DNA of 64,000 nt, from NCBI RefSeq assembly GCF_900101605.1, contig NZ_FMUR01000006.1, forward strand, positions 124,001 through 188,000, given 5' to 3'. Position 1 is the stretch's first letter. The number at the start of each line of letters is the position of its first letter. The translations under genes and the position numbers were made by a program. This stretch comes from Butyrivibrio hungatei (GTDB lineage Bacteria; Bacillota; Clostridia; Lachnospirales; Lachnospiraceae). This document shows, one piece after another, positions 9,466-17,900 of the stretch. Under the pieces are notes generated by a model, which saw only the letters and a program-made list of their open reading frames with translations, was not told where the DNA came from and made no database searches.

Positions 9466-10407
9466 TCACCTATGCTGATCCATTGCACGGTTGATCTTCT
9501 TAACCTTCCTTTCCGGCGTAGAAACTGTAACCTTTGGTACCGCCTTTACATAATAATAATATTCATCGTCTTCAAACTGAACTTTCTCAGTTCTGCTGTA
9601 ATCCAGATTGAATGCAAAGAACTCAACCACAAACATAAAAAGCGCTGAAATAATTGTTCCGATAACAACACCGACCAGAGACATCTGCGTGTCATAGATA
9701 AGATCTCCAATCATAGTACACATAATAAGCGAAACCGCACCGGCAATTATAGCAATCTTCCATGATTTATCAACAGAAGACCTGCGAATGGCATATACAA
9801 TAGCGATAGTTATTGAAAATGCAACTATCGAAACAACCATAGCTTTATCACCAAGAAGTCCTGTAATTACGGACTGGAATGCATTGGCGACCTCTTCCAC
9901 ACCTTCGCTTCCGAAAGACTGTGAGTTCTTGGAGAAGAACGCCAACATATATGAAATGATAAGTCCGAAAGATACCGACACCATGGATGTAGGACCACCT
10001 AAAAGTCCCATAGCAAGAGGCATCACATACGGTATATGCATAAAGAAAAACAGCGGAGTCAAAAGAACCGCAAGTGTATCTTTAGGCGAGAACCTGAAAT
10101 ACAACAGGAACATCAGAACAAACACTATCAGTGCAAAAAGCGCACATTCCGTGGATAATTCAAAAAGATGTCCGGTGATAAACAATGCCGCAATAAATAC
10201 TATAAAATTTGGCGTGAGAATCGAACACAAAAGCGATGCCATCAGAACTATCACGAAATTCTTAAGACTATCCATGTATCCCAATTTGCCGTTTATTATG
10301 AGGATAGTGATAAGAGCCAAAAGGAATTTCCACGCGTAGCTAATGTACACCTCGTTTTTGATATAAAATTTTTTAATATAGATTTTTAATTCCAATAATG
10401 AAGTCAT
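9466..10407 (-). CDS. Unknown polytopic membrane protein upstream of cdaA
   Basis: No named family is recognised for this 313-residue protein. It has about eight hydrophobic segments between residues 22 and 275, then a cytoplasmic tail of some 40 residues with a DDEYYYYVKAVPK stretch and a basic TPERKVKKINRAM end. It begins one base after the stop of the 131-residue membrane protein and ends 16 bases before cdaA, so it is translated within this operon. The position next to CdaA and a flagellar-region gene makes a membrane partner of either system possible, but this rests on context alone. Confidence 0.8.
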   Translation of the reverse strand: MTSLLELKIYIKKFYIKNEVYISYAWKFLLALITILIINGKLGYMDSLKNFVIVLMASLLCSILTPNFIVFIAALFITGHLFELSTECALFALIVFVLMFLLYFRFSPKDTLAVLLTPLFFFMHIPYVMPLAMGLLGGPTSMVSVSFGLIISYMLAFFSKNSQSFGSEGVEEVANAFQSVITGLLGDKAMVVSIVAFSITIAIVYAIRRSSVDKSWKIAIIAGAVSLIMCTMIGDLIYDTQMSLVGVVIGTIISALFMFVVEFFAFNLDYSRTEKVQFEDDEYYYYVKAVPKVTVSTPERKVKKINRAMDQHR

Positions 10408-10408
10408 G

Positions 10409-10804
10409 TTACTGTTCCTTTTCGTACATTCTTGCCAGTTTCTTTAAATTTTCATAATATGCTCTCATACTCCTACGCATTCTGGAATAACGATAAGAGT
10501 ATATTATATATGAAGCAAGCGAATACACGCCAACAAGCAGGAGGTAGTATATCAGCCACCTCCTGCCGGTTGCAATCAGATTTTCCGTATTATATACATC
10601 AGATAACACTTTTTCAAAATCGTATAATACATATGCCGCGATAAATACCGCGAAAACAATCGTTGCACTAATAAGCGACTTTATAACATTAAAAGCCACG
10701 TAATCACTCTTAAAATAAGAGTTTATTGCGTCATTATTTTTTCCTTCTCGATCAATAAATGCAGCCATCTTGGTCATCAAAATGACTTTCTCTTCATTTA
10801 ACAT
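10409..10804 (-). CDS. Unknown two-helix membrane protein
   Basis: A 131-residue protein with a cytoplasmic N-terminus of about 45 residues, two hydrophobic helices (about 46-65 and 85-106) and a strongly basic C-terminal helix (RYSRMRRSMRAY then NLKKLARMYEKEQ). No domain is recognised. It sits 9 bases after the YvyF-like gene and one base before the 313-residue membrane protein, so the two unknown genes form a coupled pair. The topology suggests both ends in the cytoplasm. Confidence 0.75.
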   Translation of the reverse strand: MLNEEKVILMTKMAAFIDREGKNNDAINSYFKSDYVAFNVIKSLISATIVFAVFIAAYVLYDFEKVLSDVYNTENLIATGRRWLIYYLLLVGVYSLASYIIYSYRYSRMRRSMRAYYENLKKLARMYEKEQ

Positions 10805-10813
10805 CTTTGCTCC

Positions 10814-11227
10814 TTAAGTATCCAGGAAACGCATTCCGGCTCTGTCATCCTTCTTGAAATGCTCCTGCATCCCCGTTTTGGTTTTTGCGAAGCTGTTTGA
10901 CAGGGTGTTTGCCATCGATGCCTTACATTTAGCACAGAATCTTCCTGTTAAAATTGACTCTCCGCAATTCTCGCATTGAAGCTGAATCGGTGAGTGTTCT
11001 GAAAACATAAGCCTCTCTTCACGTATCCACTGCTGAATCATCTTTGAGGAAACCTTATTATCATCCGCAATCTGCCTAAGAGTGGCTCTTGGGTTGTCTT
11101 GTATATATTGCTTAACTCTCTGAAAATCTTCTTCAATATCTTTTTTACACTGATCGCATATCGCAGGACCACCGATATGATTGAACATCTTTCCACATCT
11201 GGAACAGTTTCGTAAGTTCATATACAT
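10814..11227 (-). CDS. YvyF-like flagellar-region zinc-ribbon/HTH protein
   Basis: The 137-residue protein starts MYMNLRNCSRCGKMFNHIGG and has a first Cys4 zinc ribbon (CSRCG then CDQC), a helix-turn-helix-like middle (TLRQIADDNKVSSKMIQQWI) and a second Cys pair set (CENCG, CAKC). This matches the TIGR03826/YvyF family found with flagellar and comF genes in Firmicutes. YvyF-family proteins are linked to control of flagellar export or of FlgM, but the biochemical role is not settled. A start at Met3 (11221) is equally possible. It lies 13 bases after comFC, the same order as in Bacillus subtilis. Confidence 0.82.
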   Translation of the reverse strand: MYMNLRNCSRCGKMFNHIGGPAICDQCKKDIEEDFQRVKQYIQDNPRATLRQIADDNKVSSKMIQQWIREERLMFSEHSPIQLQCENCGESILTGRFCAKCKASMANTLSNSFAKTKTGMQEHFKKDDRAGMRFLDT

Positions 11228-11240
11228 GACCTCCGCTAAT

Positions 11241-12008
11241 CTATGTTGTTTGCCCGATTGCGAGTGTTAAAAAATAAACTTTTTCAGCTCCGGCCAATCT
11301 TAACAAACGGGCAATCTCATCAATGGTACTTCCCGTTGTATAGATGTCATCGATAATAAGTATGCACTTAAATTTTACATCATTTCGTTGTATATTAAAA
11401 GCCTTTTTCAAATTATTACGACGCCCGCGGACATCCAGATTCTTCATGGGCAATGTGTTTCTGCTTCTTTGAATCAGGTCTGCGCACATAGGTATATCAA
11501 GAATTTCAGATACTTTCCGCGCATAGACTTCAGCCTGATTGTAGCCTCGCTCCGCTGCCTTGCGCCGGTACATAGGAACAGGCACTATCAGATCGATCCC
11601 AAGACCGGAAAGCTTCTTCCCGAGAGCCTTTTGGGTTGCCTTTGCATAAAAATCCGCATATTCCTGCCTTCCCATGTACTTAAATCTGTATATGGATCCG
11701 GAAATACTCCTGTATTGAAAAAGAGAAAATCCCCTGTCGTAGGAATGTCTCATTTTAGCGCAGTCATCGCAATATTCGCTGTCAACATCCTCGCCTCCGA
11801 GACTTTTTCCGCATTTTATACATGTCGGAGCTTTTACATAGCTGATCTTCTTTCTGCAATCATCATGAATAAGACGTCCTCTTCTTATCCTGCCGTTTCT
11901 TATCTCAAAAGTATTTAATATTCCATCGCATACAGGGCATCTTCCGGGGTAAACAATTTCTTTCACCACACAGAATATGTCTTTTATCTCATTAGTTACT
12001 GTCTGCAT
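11241..12008 (-). CDS. comFC: ComF family phosphoribosyltransferase-like protein
   Basis: ComFC-like proteins are needed for DNA uptake in competent bacteria and for related single-strand DNA handling. This 255-residue protein has an N-terminal zinc ribbon (CPVC, then CIKCGK and CDDC) and a C-terminal phosphoribosyltransferase fold with the PRPP loop VLIIDDIYTTGSTI. A frame open to 12011 begins with TTG, so I place the start at the next ATG (12008). It overlaps the end of recD2 by 17 bases. No other com genes are in the window, so competence itself cannot be inferred. Confidence 0.88.
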   Translation of the reverse strand: MQTVTNEIKDIFCVVKEIVYPGRCPVCDGILNTFEIRNGRIRRGRLIHDDCRKKISYVKAPTCIKCGKSLGGEDVDSEYCDDCAKMRHSYDRGFSLFQYRSISGSIYRFKYMGRQEYADFYAKATQKALGKKLSGLGIDLIVPVPMYRRKAAERGYNQAEVYARKVSEILDIPMCADLIQRSRNTLPMKNLDVRGRRNNLKKAFNIQRNDVKFKCILIIDDIYTTGSTIDEIARLLRLAGAEKVYFLTLAIGQTT

Positions 12009-14253
12009 CAAATATTTCTTTTATCCTATCCGCAAGTCCCGTATATCTCTTAAGCTGTTCTTCATTTTCTGCCATTTCGCAGAGCGTCTTGCTGCTTCCG
12101 AGAACGCAGACCGTGCTCCTTGCTCTTGTCACAGCCGTGTAAAGAAGATTTCTGTTAAGAAGCATTCTCGGTCCTCCGAGAATAGGCAGAATTACCGCAG
12201 GATATTCACTGCCCTGGGACTTGTGTATTGTTATTGCATAAGACAGTTCTATTTCATCGAGTTCGGAAAAAGGATATCTTACTCTTCTGTGTTCGTCAAA
12301 TTCAACGACAACGTCCTGCGAATATTCATTTATTTCCTTAACAATTCCCATATCGCCATTGTACACTCCCATTCCGGAATCAACAGTAATATTGTATTTT
12401 CCTACAACTTCCCACTTTGCCTGATAATTGTTTCTTATCTGCATCACCTTATCGCCTTCTCTGATGATAAGGTCACCGTATGCATGTTCTTTCTTGGAAG
12501 GTTCCGGCGGATTCAGGTACTTCTGAAGCACGAGATTGAGCTGCATGGCGCCAAGCGGGCCTTTTTTCATCGGGGTAAGAACCTGGATATCGTATGGCGT
12601 AGCTTTGACATATCCCGGAAGCTTATCCCTTATCAGCTGGATCATATGCTTATATATGACATCAGCGTCACTTCTTTCAAGAAAAAAGAAATCCTTACTC
12701 TTATTGTCAAGGACAGGCTTCTCTCCCCTATGGATCCTGTGCGCATTCATTACAATGTCGCTCTCCTCCGCCTGTCTGAATATCTTTTTCAAAAAGATTG
12801 TAGGAAACTTTCCGCTTGATATTAGATCTCCGAGAACCTGTCCCGGTCCCACACTCGGAAGCTGTGAACTGTCTCCGACAAGTATCAGATGAACTCCCGG
12901 CACAAGTGCTCTTAAAAGAGCATTAAAAAGATGCGTATCAACCATCGACATCTCATCGATTATAAGCGCGTCGGTTTCAAGCGGATTATCTCTGTTCTTT
13001 TCAAATTTTATGCCCTGACGCTTCTCGTCATCCTCATCAACCTGCCCCGTAACTTCCAAAAGTCTGTGGATAGTTTTGGCTTCATATCCTGTAGCTTCCG
13101 TCATTCGCTTAGCCGCGCGTCCGGTTGGAGCCGCAAGCATGATATCAAGCCCTTCCGAGGCATAGTAGTTAATTATTGTATTTATCGTAGTGGTCTTACC
13201 CGTTCCCGGACCGCCCGTTATTATAACAACACCGTTTGCAATACTCTTTATGACCGCATCTCTTTGAAGATTGTCGAGCTCGATTCCTTTTCTGTGCTCA
13301 ATCTCCAGAATCCGGTTCTTATAAAGTTCTTCCTCTTTCGGCCCTATTTTTTCCGATATATTAAGTCCGTGAAGCATCGCGGCACAGCCCTGCTCCTCGT
13401 AATAATACGAAGATGCATAGACATTGTCCTCGCCCTTACAAACAAGTTTTTTATCCATTGTAAGATTCTGAACCTGTGTCATTATGTCATCTGTGTCAAT
13501 CTCATCCTCCGGATTATTCTGCAAAAGAAGTGATGTCTTATACACGAGTTCTTTCATAGGAAGATAGGTGTTTCCATCCATCGTTCCCTGCAAAAGAGTG
13601 TACATGATGCCACTCCTTATCCTATATTCTGAATCAACGCGTATTCCAACTTTTTCAGCGATATCATCTGCTATCTTAAAACCGATTCCCGCAATGTCAT
13701 CTGCAAGTTTGTACGGATTTTCTTTAATAATCCCATAGATACCCGTTCCGTACCTGTTATATATCTTGACAGCCATAGCGTTTGTTATTCCATACTGCTG
13801 CAAAAAGATCATTGCATCTCGCATTTCTCTTTTATCCGCCATCTGTATAGATATATCAATCGCCTTCTTCTCGCTGATTCCCTTGATCTCAGCAAGTCTC
13901 TCCGGTTCATCTTCGATTATTCTGAAAGTATCTGCTCCGAACTTTTTGACAATCCTGGCTGCAAGGGCTTCTCCTATCCCTTTTATCGCGCCGGATCCAA
14001 GATATCTCTGCATTGAGACGGCATCGTCGGGTATGACAATTTTATAAGACTCTACTTTGAGCTGATGGCCGTAAACAGGGTGTTCAACATATACCCCTTC
14101 CATCTCCAAAGTATCTCCGACATCCGCATCCTTGAAATTTCCTATGCAGGTGATCTCATCATCTTCCGTGACAATGTTAGCCACCGAATATCCATTTTCC
14201 GCATTTCTGTAAATGAAATGCTCAATATATCCTTTGACGTTTTCTTTTTCCAT
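11992..14253 (-). CDS. recD2: RecD2-type ATP-dependent DNA helicase
   Basis: RecD2 is a 5'-3' superfamily 1B helicase acting in repair and replication-fork restart without RecBC. The 753-residue protein has the N-terminal extension with OB-like and tandem helix-hairpin-helix domains (around residues 75-240), Walker A GGPGTGKTTT near residue 345, Walker B-like DALIIDEMSMVD, and the C-terminal motif SYAITIHKSQGSEYPAV followed by YTAVTRAR. Length is typical. There is no Shine-Dalgarno in front of the ATG; instead an extended -10 box ends 7 bases before it (see separate entry), so the transcript may be leaderless. It heads the recD2-comFC-yvyF-membrane pair-cdaA-cdaR-glmM-ptsH series. Confidence 0.95.
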   Translation of the reverse strand: MEKENVKGYIEHFIYRNAENGYSVANIVTEDDEITCIGNFKDADVGDTLEMEGVYVEHPVYGHQLKVESYKIVIPDDAVSMQRYLGSGAIKGIGEALAARIVKKFGADTFRIIEDEPERLAEIKGISEKKAIDISIQMADKREMRDAMIFLQQYGITNAMAVKIYNRYGTGIYGIIKENPYKLADDIAGIGFKIADDIAEKVGIRVDSEYRIRSGIMYTLLQGTMDGNTYLPMKELVYKTSLLLQNNPEDEIDTDDIMTQVQNLTMDKKLVCKGEDNVYASSYYYEEQGCAAMLHGLNISEKIGPKEEELYKNRILEIEHRKGIELDNLQRDAVIKSIANGVVIITGGPGTGKTTTINTIINYYASEGLDIMLAAPTGRAAKRMTEATGYEAKTIHRLLEVTGQVDEDDEKRQGIKFEKNRDNPLETDALIIDEMSMVDTHLFNALLRALVPGVHLILVGDSSQLPSVGPGQVLGDLISSGKFPTIFLKKIFRQAEESDIVMNAHRIHRGEKPVLDNKSKDFFFLERSDADVIYKHMIQLIRDKLPGYVKATPYDIQVLTPMKKGPLGAMQLNLVLQKYLNPPEPSKKEHAYGDLIIREGDKVMQIRNNYQAKWEVVGKYNITVDSGMGVYNGDMGIVKEINEYSQDVVVEFDEHRRVRYPFSELDEIELSYAITIHKSQGSEYPAVILPILGGPRMLLNRNLLYTAVTRARSTVCVLGSSKTLCEMAENEEQLKRYTGLADRIKEIFDADSN

Positions 14254-14260
14254 AGTGAAT

Positions 14261-14269
14261 AGTATAGCA
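14261..14269 (-). promoter_or_regulatory. Extended -10 promoter directly in front of recD2
   Basis: On the minus strand TGCTATACT fits an extended -10 box (TGn plus TATACT). Seven bases separate it from the recD2 ATG, so transcription would start at or next to the start codon. No convincing -35 box is present, as is usual for extended -10 promoters. Confidence 0.5.
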
Positions 14270-14347
14270 TAAGAAAAAGGATCCGATTCTTAAGATTTCT
14301 TAAGAATTGAATCCCATGTACTCATTACAATATGTATATCAAATATC

Positions 14348-14773
14348 TTATGTTTCTGAACTTGCTTCCGTTCCCGGTTCTGAATTATTCTCGGCAGGTG
14401 CTTCCGGAATATCATAGTTCCTCTTAAGATTTTCATAGAGCATCTGTGCAAATCCGTTGCTCTGCTTATCAACAGATGTAGCACATACGTCCTGAAGTGT
14501 CTGATCTTTGAAAAAATCAACCAGAGTAGATGTTGAATTATCTGACTTTTCAGGTTTAAGAGCATCTACAGACTTCTGCATCTCCTTAAATATCTGCTCT
14601 AAGAAATACGACTCGAAGCCTTTACATGCAGCCCAAAGTTCGTCATCGGAAGACTTCTCGTTTGTCTGCTCGAGCTTATTTTTAAGAGCTTCTGTAGAGG
14701 CATTCTTACTCTCACGCATCGCATATTCAGTTATGCCCGTTGCATTTACACCACTGATATCAAATCCTGCCAT
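14348..14773 (-). CDS. Rod-binding protein (FlgJ N-terminal type)
   Basis: A 141-residue protein with the FlgJ rod-cap signature: DDELWAACKGFESYFLEQIFKEM, followed by a segment DFFKDQTLQDVC and a C-terminal helix GFAQMLYENLKRNYDIP. It lacks the muramidase domain of proteobacterial FlgJ, as expected in Firmicutes. It assists assembly of the flagellar rod through the wall. It is 16 bases after flgG and is the last gene of the flagellar rod cluster. The final 20 residues are low-complexity (Pro, Glu, Ser). Confidence 0.85.
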   Translation of the reverse strand: MAGFDISGVNATGITEYAMRESKNASTEALKNKLEQTNEKSSDDELWAACKGFESYFLEQIFKEMQKSVDALKPEKSDNSTSTLVDFFKDQTLQDVCATSVDKQSNGFAQMLYENLKRNYDIPEAPAENNSEPGTEASSET

Positions 14774-14789
14774 GGCTGTTCTCCATCAA

Positions 14790-15620
14790 TTATCTCTTAA
14801 GACCATTTGCAGTCTGCATCATTTCGTCTGTCGTCTGGATTGCTGTTGAGTTCATCTCGTAAGCTCTCTGTGCAACGATAAGATTTACCATCTCTGTTGC
14901 AACATTAACGTTGGAGCCTTCAAGGTATCCCTGCTCAATTGTGCTAAGCTTAACCTCTCCGGCTGCCTCAGCTTCAAGAATAGGTTCTCCGCTTGCTGCA
15001 GTCTCCTGCCAAGCTGCTCCGCCCACTCTCTCAAGGCCTTCCCTGTTACGGAACTGCCAAAGGCCAATCTGAGGTCCGATTGCCTGAGGAACGCCCTCAT
15101 CATCGGGATAATAGATCTTGCCGTCTCCGCCAATCTCAATTCTGCTCGCTAAGGCATTACCGTCAACCACGATAGGATTGCCGTCAATTCCAAGAACCGG
15201 ATTACCTTCAGCTGTTGTAAGCTCAAGAGTTGTTCCGCCTGTCTCCTGAAGAGCCCATGTGAAATTACCGTTTCTGGTGTACTGAACAGTCTCTCCGTCA
15301 GCCGCCGTATAAGCAAAGAAACCGTCACCGCTTATAGCAAGAGCTGCAGGATTTTCATTATTCTGCAAGGATCCCTGTTTAAAGAACTGATTTATTGTAG
15401 ATGTACGGGTACCAAGGCCCACCTGCGAATTGGTCGGCTTAGGTTCACCGTTTGCCGTAGTTGTAACTGTCTGAAGCTCCTGATATAAAAGCGACTTAAA
15501 CTGCGCTCCCTGAGCTTTATATCCGACTGTATTAACATTTGCAAGGTTGTTCGATATAGTATCTACGTTTGTCTGCTGGGCATTCATTCCTGTTGCCGCT
15601 GACCATAAACTTCTAACCAT
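14790..15620 (-). CDS. flgG: Flagellar basal-body rod protein FlgG
   Basis: The 276-residue protein forms the distal rod of the flagellar basal body. It has the N-terminal rod signature SLWSAATGMNAQQTNVDTISNNLANVNTVGYK, here quoted in part (ATGMNAQQ, NNLANVNT), the internal GDGFFAY and TRNGNFTW motifs, and the C-terminal EGSNVNVATEMVNLIVAQRA segment. The Shine-Dalgarno GGGAGG is 7 bases before the ATG at 15620, so this start is preferred over an ATG two codons upstream. Neighbours are flgF and the rod-binding protein, corresponding to flhP of Bacillus. Confidence 0.93.
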   Translation of the reverse strand: MVRSLWSAATGMNAQQTNVDTISNNLANVNTVGYKAQGAQFKSLLYQELQTVTTTANGEPKPTNSQVGLGTRTSTINQFFKQGSLQNNENPAALAISGDGFFAYTAADGETVQYTRNGNFTWALQETGGTTLELTTAEGNPVLGIDGNPIVVDGNALASRIEIGGDGKIYYPDDEGVPQAIGPQIGLWQFRNREGLERVGGAAWQETAASGEPILEAEAAGEVKLSTIEQGYLEGSNVNVATEMVNLIVAQRAYEMNSTAIQTTDEMMQTANGLKR

Positions 15621-15705
15621 AGACATACCTCCCTCTCTTTGGTATGTATCGGCACAATGGCTCTAATACTTTATAAAAAAAGAATAAAATTTTTCGGAGG
15701 ATTAT

Positions 15706-16536
15706 TTATCCAAGTCGTCCGAGCTGATTTGCTGCTATATCAAGTGTATCGTCGATTGTTGTTATCATTCTCTGGTTTGTATCGTAGTTTCTCTGAACCG
15801 CGATCATATTCACCATCTCATCAACAACCGAAACATTTGACTGCTCCAAAAATCCCGAATATACACGTCCCGTTCCTTCTATTGGATTGGTGCCGTCAAC
15901 GGGGATATACATATTTTCGCCGTAGTGCTCAAGATTGTCATATGAGATACGTCCGTCGGGATATGTTGTCTTCTCAAAATCAAATATTCCGATCTGTGCA
16001 ACAACCTCACCATCCTGAACAATATTACCGTTCATGCTCACTTCGACAGGAAGCGACGGATCAAGCTCAATATGGCCTCCGTCCTGTGAAAGAACAAAGT
16101 CTCCATCCTGAGTAACAAGTTCTCCCTCAGCGGTAACCGTAAAGTTTCCGTCTCTGGTATACATTATATTGGTCTGCCCCGGAAGATCTCTCTCGATATT
16201 CCTCGCCTTATTGGTATATTCTATTCCAAAGAAACCATTTCCGCCGATAGCCATATCATACTTATTTCCGGTTTCTTTCATTGGGCCTTCCGACCAATCA
16301 ACATAGCCTTCACCAATCTTTACTCCCGGATTAATAATGCCCAGTCCACGCGCAGTGAACGGGGCATCAGTATAATCTTTAATTTTAAGCGCAAGCTGAT
16401 CACTGAAAGACTGTGATGTTGTGCCTTCCTTCTTAAAACCGTTTGTGTTGGCATTGGCAAGATTGTTGGTCAGCACATCCATCCTGTGCTGCTCGTTGAT
16501 CATTCCTGTGTAAGCAGTGTAAAGACCTTTTACCAT
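15706..16536 (-). CDS. flgF: Flagellar rod protein FlgF/FlhO-like
   Basis: This 276-residue rod protein is paralogous to the neighbouring FlgG. It has the flg_bb_rod N-terminus (LYTAYTGMINEQHRMDVL, NNLANANTNGFKK), the central GNGFFGIEY and TRDGNFTV motifs, and a C-terminal LEQSNVSVVDEMVNMIAVQR. In Firmicutes the gene after mbl is flhO, the functional FlgF equivalent, and the gene order here agrees. GAGGGAAAGAG precedes the ATG. An intercistronic hairpin at 16557 separates it from the mbl-like gene. Confidence 0.88.
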   Translation of the reverse strand: MVKGLYTAYTGMINEQHRMDVLTNNLANANTNGFKKEGTTSQSFSDQLALKIKDYTDAPFTARGLGIINPGVKIGEGYVDWSEGPMKETGNKYDMAIGGNGFFGIEYTNKARNIERDLPGQTNIMYTRDGNFTVTAEGELVTQDGDFVLSQDGGHIELDPSLPVEVSMNGNIVQDGEVVAQIGIFDFEKTTYPDGRISYDNLEHYGENMYIPVDGTNPIEGTGRVYSGFLEQSNVSVVDEMVNMIAVQRNYDTNQRMITTIDDTLDIAANQLGRLG

Positions 16537-16556
16537 TCTCTTTCCCTCATACCATT

Positions 16557-16573
16557 CCGGTGCGTAACACCGG
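16557..16573 (-). other. Intercistronic hairpin between mbl-like gene and flgF
   Basis: Perfect 6-bp stem CCGGTG / CACCGG with a 5-base loop, no U tract. It lies about 20 bases before the flgF start and could protect or separate message levels; it does not look like a full terminator. Confidence 0.4.
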
Positions 16574-16620
16574 ACATTCTTTATTGTTTAATCCCTGATA
16601 TCTATCTTCATTGCCGATCA

Positions 16621-17613
16621 TCAATCCTGATGATAACCAACAATAAATTCAACATAACGACCGGTTCCGATAGCAACCGCTGTCATAGGATCCTCTGCTG
16701 TCATTGTATTGATTCCGGTCTTGGAATAGATAAGATCTTCAAGTCCGCGAAGAAGTGCTCCGCCACCTGTAAGAACTATTCCTCTGTCAGCAATATCAGC
16801 CGCAAGTTCCGGAGGTGTATTCTCAAGAACGCTGTGAATAGCCTCGATAATCTGGGATGTAGGCTCTCTGAGAGCTTCTTCTGTCTCTTCAGAAGATACT
16901 CTTACAGTTTTGGGAAGACCTGTAACAAGGTTACGTCCTCTTACATCCAGGAAATCATCTTCCGGTCTGGGATAAGCTGAACCAATCTTAATCTTTATAT
17001 CTTCGGCAGTTCTGTCACCGATAAGAAGATTGTGCTTCTTTCTCATGTAACGAACAATTGCCTCATCAAAATCATCTCCCGCAACCTTAACGGATGTGCT
17101 CACAACCGTTCCGCCAAGTGAGATAACCGCAATATCAGATGTACCGCCACCTATATCAACGATCATGTTTCCGCAGGGCTTTGTAATATCAATTCCTGCA
17201 CCGATCGCTGCCGCAATAGGTTCCTCGATAGTCTTAACATCTCTTGCACCGCAAAGTCTTGTAGCATCTTCAACGGCTTTCTTCTCTACTTCCGTAGCGC
17301 CGCTGGGAACACATACAGCGATAAAAGGTTTTCTATGAATTTTTCTTCCGATAGCTTTCTTAATGAAGTATCTCATCATCTGCTCAGTAATCTTGTAGTT
17401 AGAGATAACTCCCTGCCTCAGAGGTCTGACGGCAACAATATTACCGGGTGTACGGCCAAGCATAAGCCTTGCATCCTCACCGATTGCCTTGATCTCCTCT
17501 GTGTCTCTGTCATAAGCTACTACAGAAGGTTCCTTAAGAACTACTCCCTTTCCCCTTATGTAAACGAGAACAGATGCCGTTCCTAAATCAATTCCGATGT
17601 CTGCATACTGCAT
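16621..17613 (-). CDS. mbl: MreB/Mbl family rod-shape protein
   Basis: A 330-residue bacterial actin that organises lateral wall synthesis under the membrane. It begins ADIGIDLGTASVLVYIRGKG (phosphate 1) and contains CVPSGATEVEKKAVEDA, the phosphate-2 loop NMIVDIGGGTSDIAVISLGG and the adenosine motif IVLTGGGALLRGLEDL. In Bacillus the MreB paralogue adjacent to the flgF/flgG (flhO/flhP) genes is Mbl, and the same order here supports that name over mreB; the mreBCD operon is not present. It is the first gene of the flagellar rod group, with about 290 bases of noncoding DNA upstream. Confidence 0.88.
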   Translation of the reverse strand: MQYADIGIDLGTASVLVYIRGKGVVLKEPSVVAYDRDTEEIKAIGEDARLMLGRTPGNIVAVRPLRQGVISNYKITEQMMRYFIKKAIGRKIHRKPFIAVCVPSGATEVEKKAVEDATRLCGARDVKTIEEPIAAAIGAGIDITKPCGNMIVDIGGGTSDIAVISLGGTVVSTSVKVAGDDFDEAIVRYMRKKHNLLIGDRTAEDIKIKIGSAYPRPEDDFLDVRGRNLVTGLPKTVRVSSEETEEALREPTSQIIEAIHSVLENTPPELAADIADRGIVLTGGGALLRGLEDLIYSKTGINTMTAEDPMTAVAIGTGRYVEFIVGYHQD

Positions 17614-17809
17614 AATTTAAGGTACCCCTTTCAAAACTGTGTGTCATTCATTTATTTTAGCGCATAAGTGCGGATAATAAAATGTTAATAATACATTGCC
17701 ATTATAAACCATCTTATAAAGATTTAAAAGGGGCTACCTCTATTAATATCGGACATTTACTGTCAAAACTTAAGCCTCAAATAAAAATTGTGCATATTTT
17801 AGCCTTATA

Positions 17810-17867
17810 TTCTCATAAAAGTGCCGCAAGTGCCTAAATTACGCACATTTCTATACTTTTATAAGAA
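17810..17867. other. Nested hairpin between uvrA and the mbl-like gene
   Basis: Thirteen-base arms at 17810-17822 and 17855-17867 pair with one mismatch and enclose a small GTGC/GCAC stem. It follows the uvrA stop by 33 bases on the minus strand, so it may be the end of the uvrA message, but no U tract follows. The rest of the 17614-17900 gap is A+T rich and contains no gene that I can see. Confidence 0.4.
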
Positions 17868-17900
17868 CACGTTTTCACTTAATGATAACTGCATATATAT

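Noticed and set aside
14290..14565. Open frame of 91 codons overlapping the rod-binding protein gene
   Set aside because: Alternative frame of a recognised flagellar gene with no protein-like pattern.
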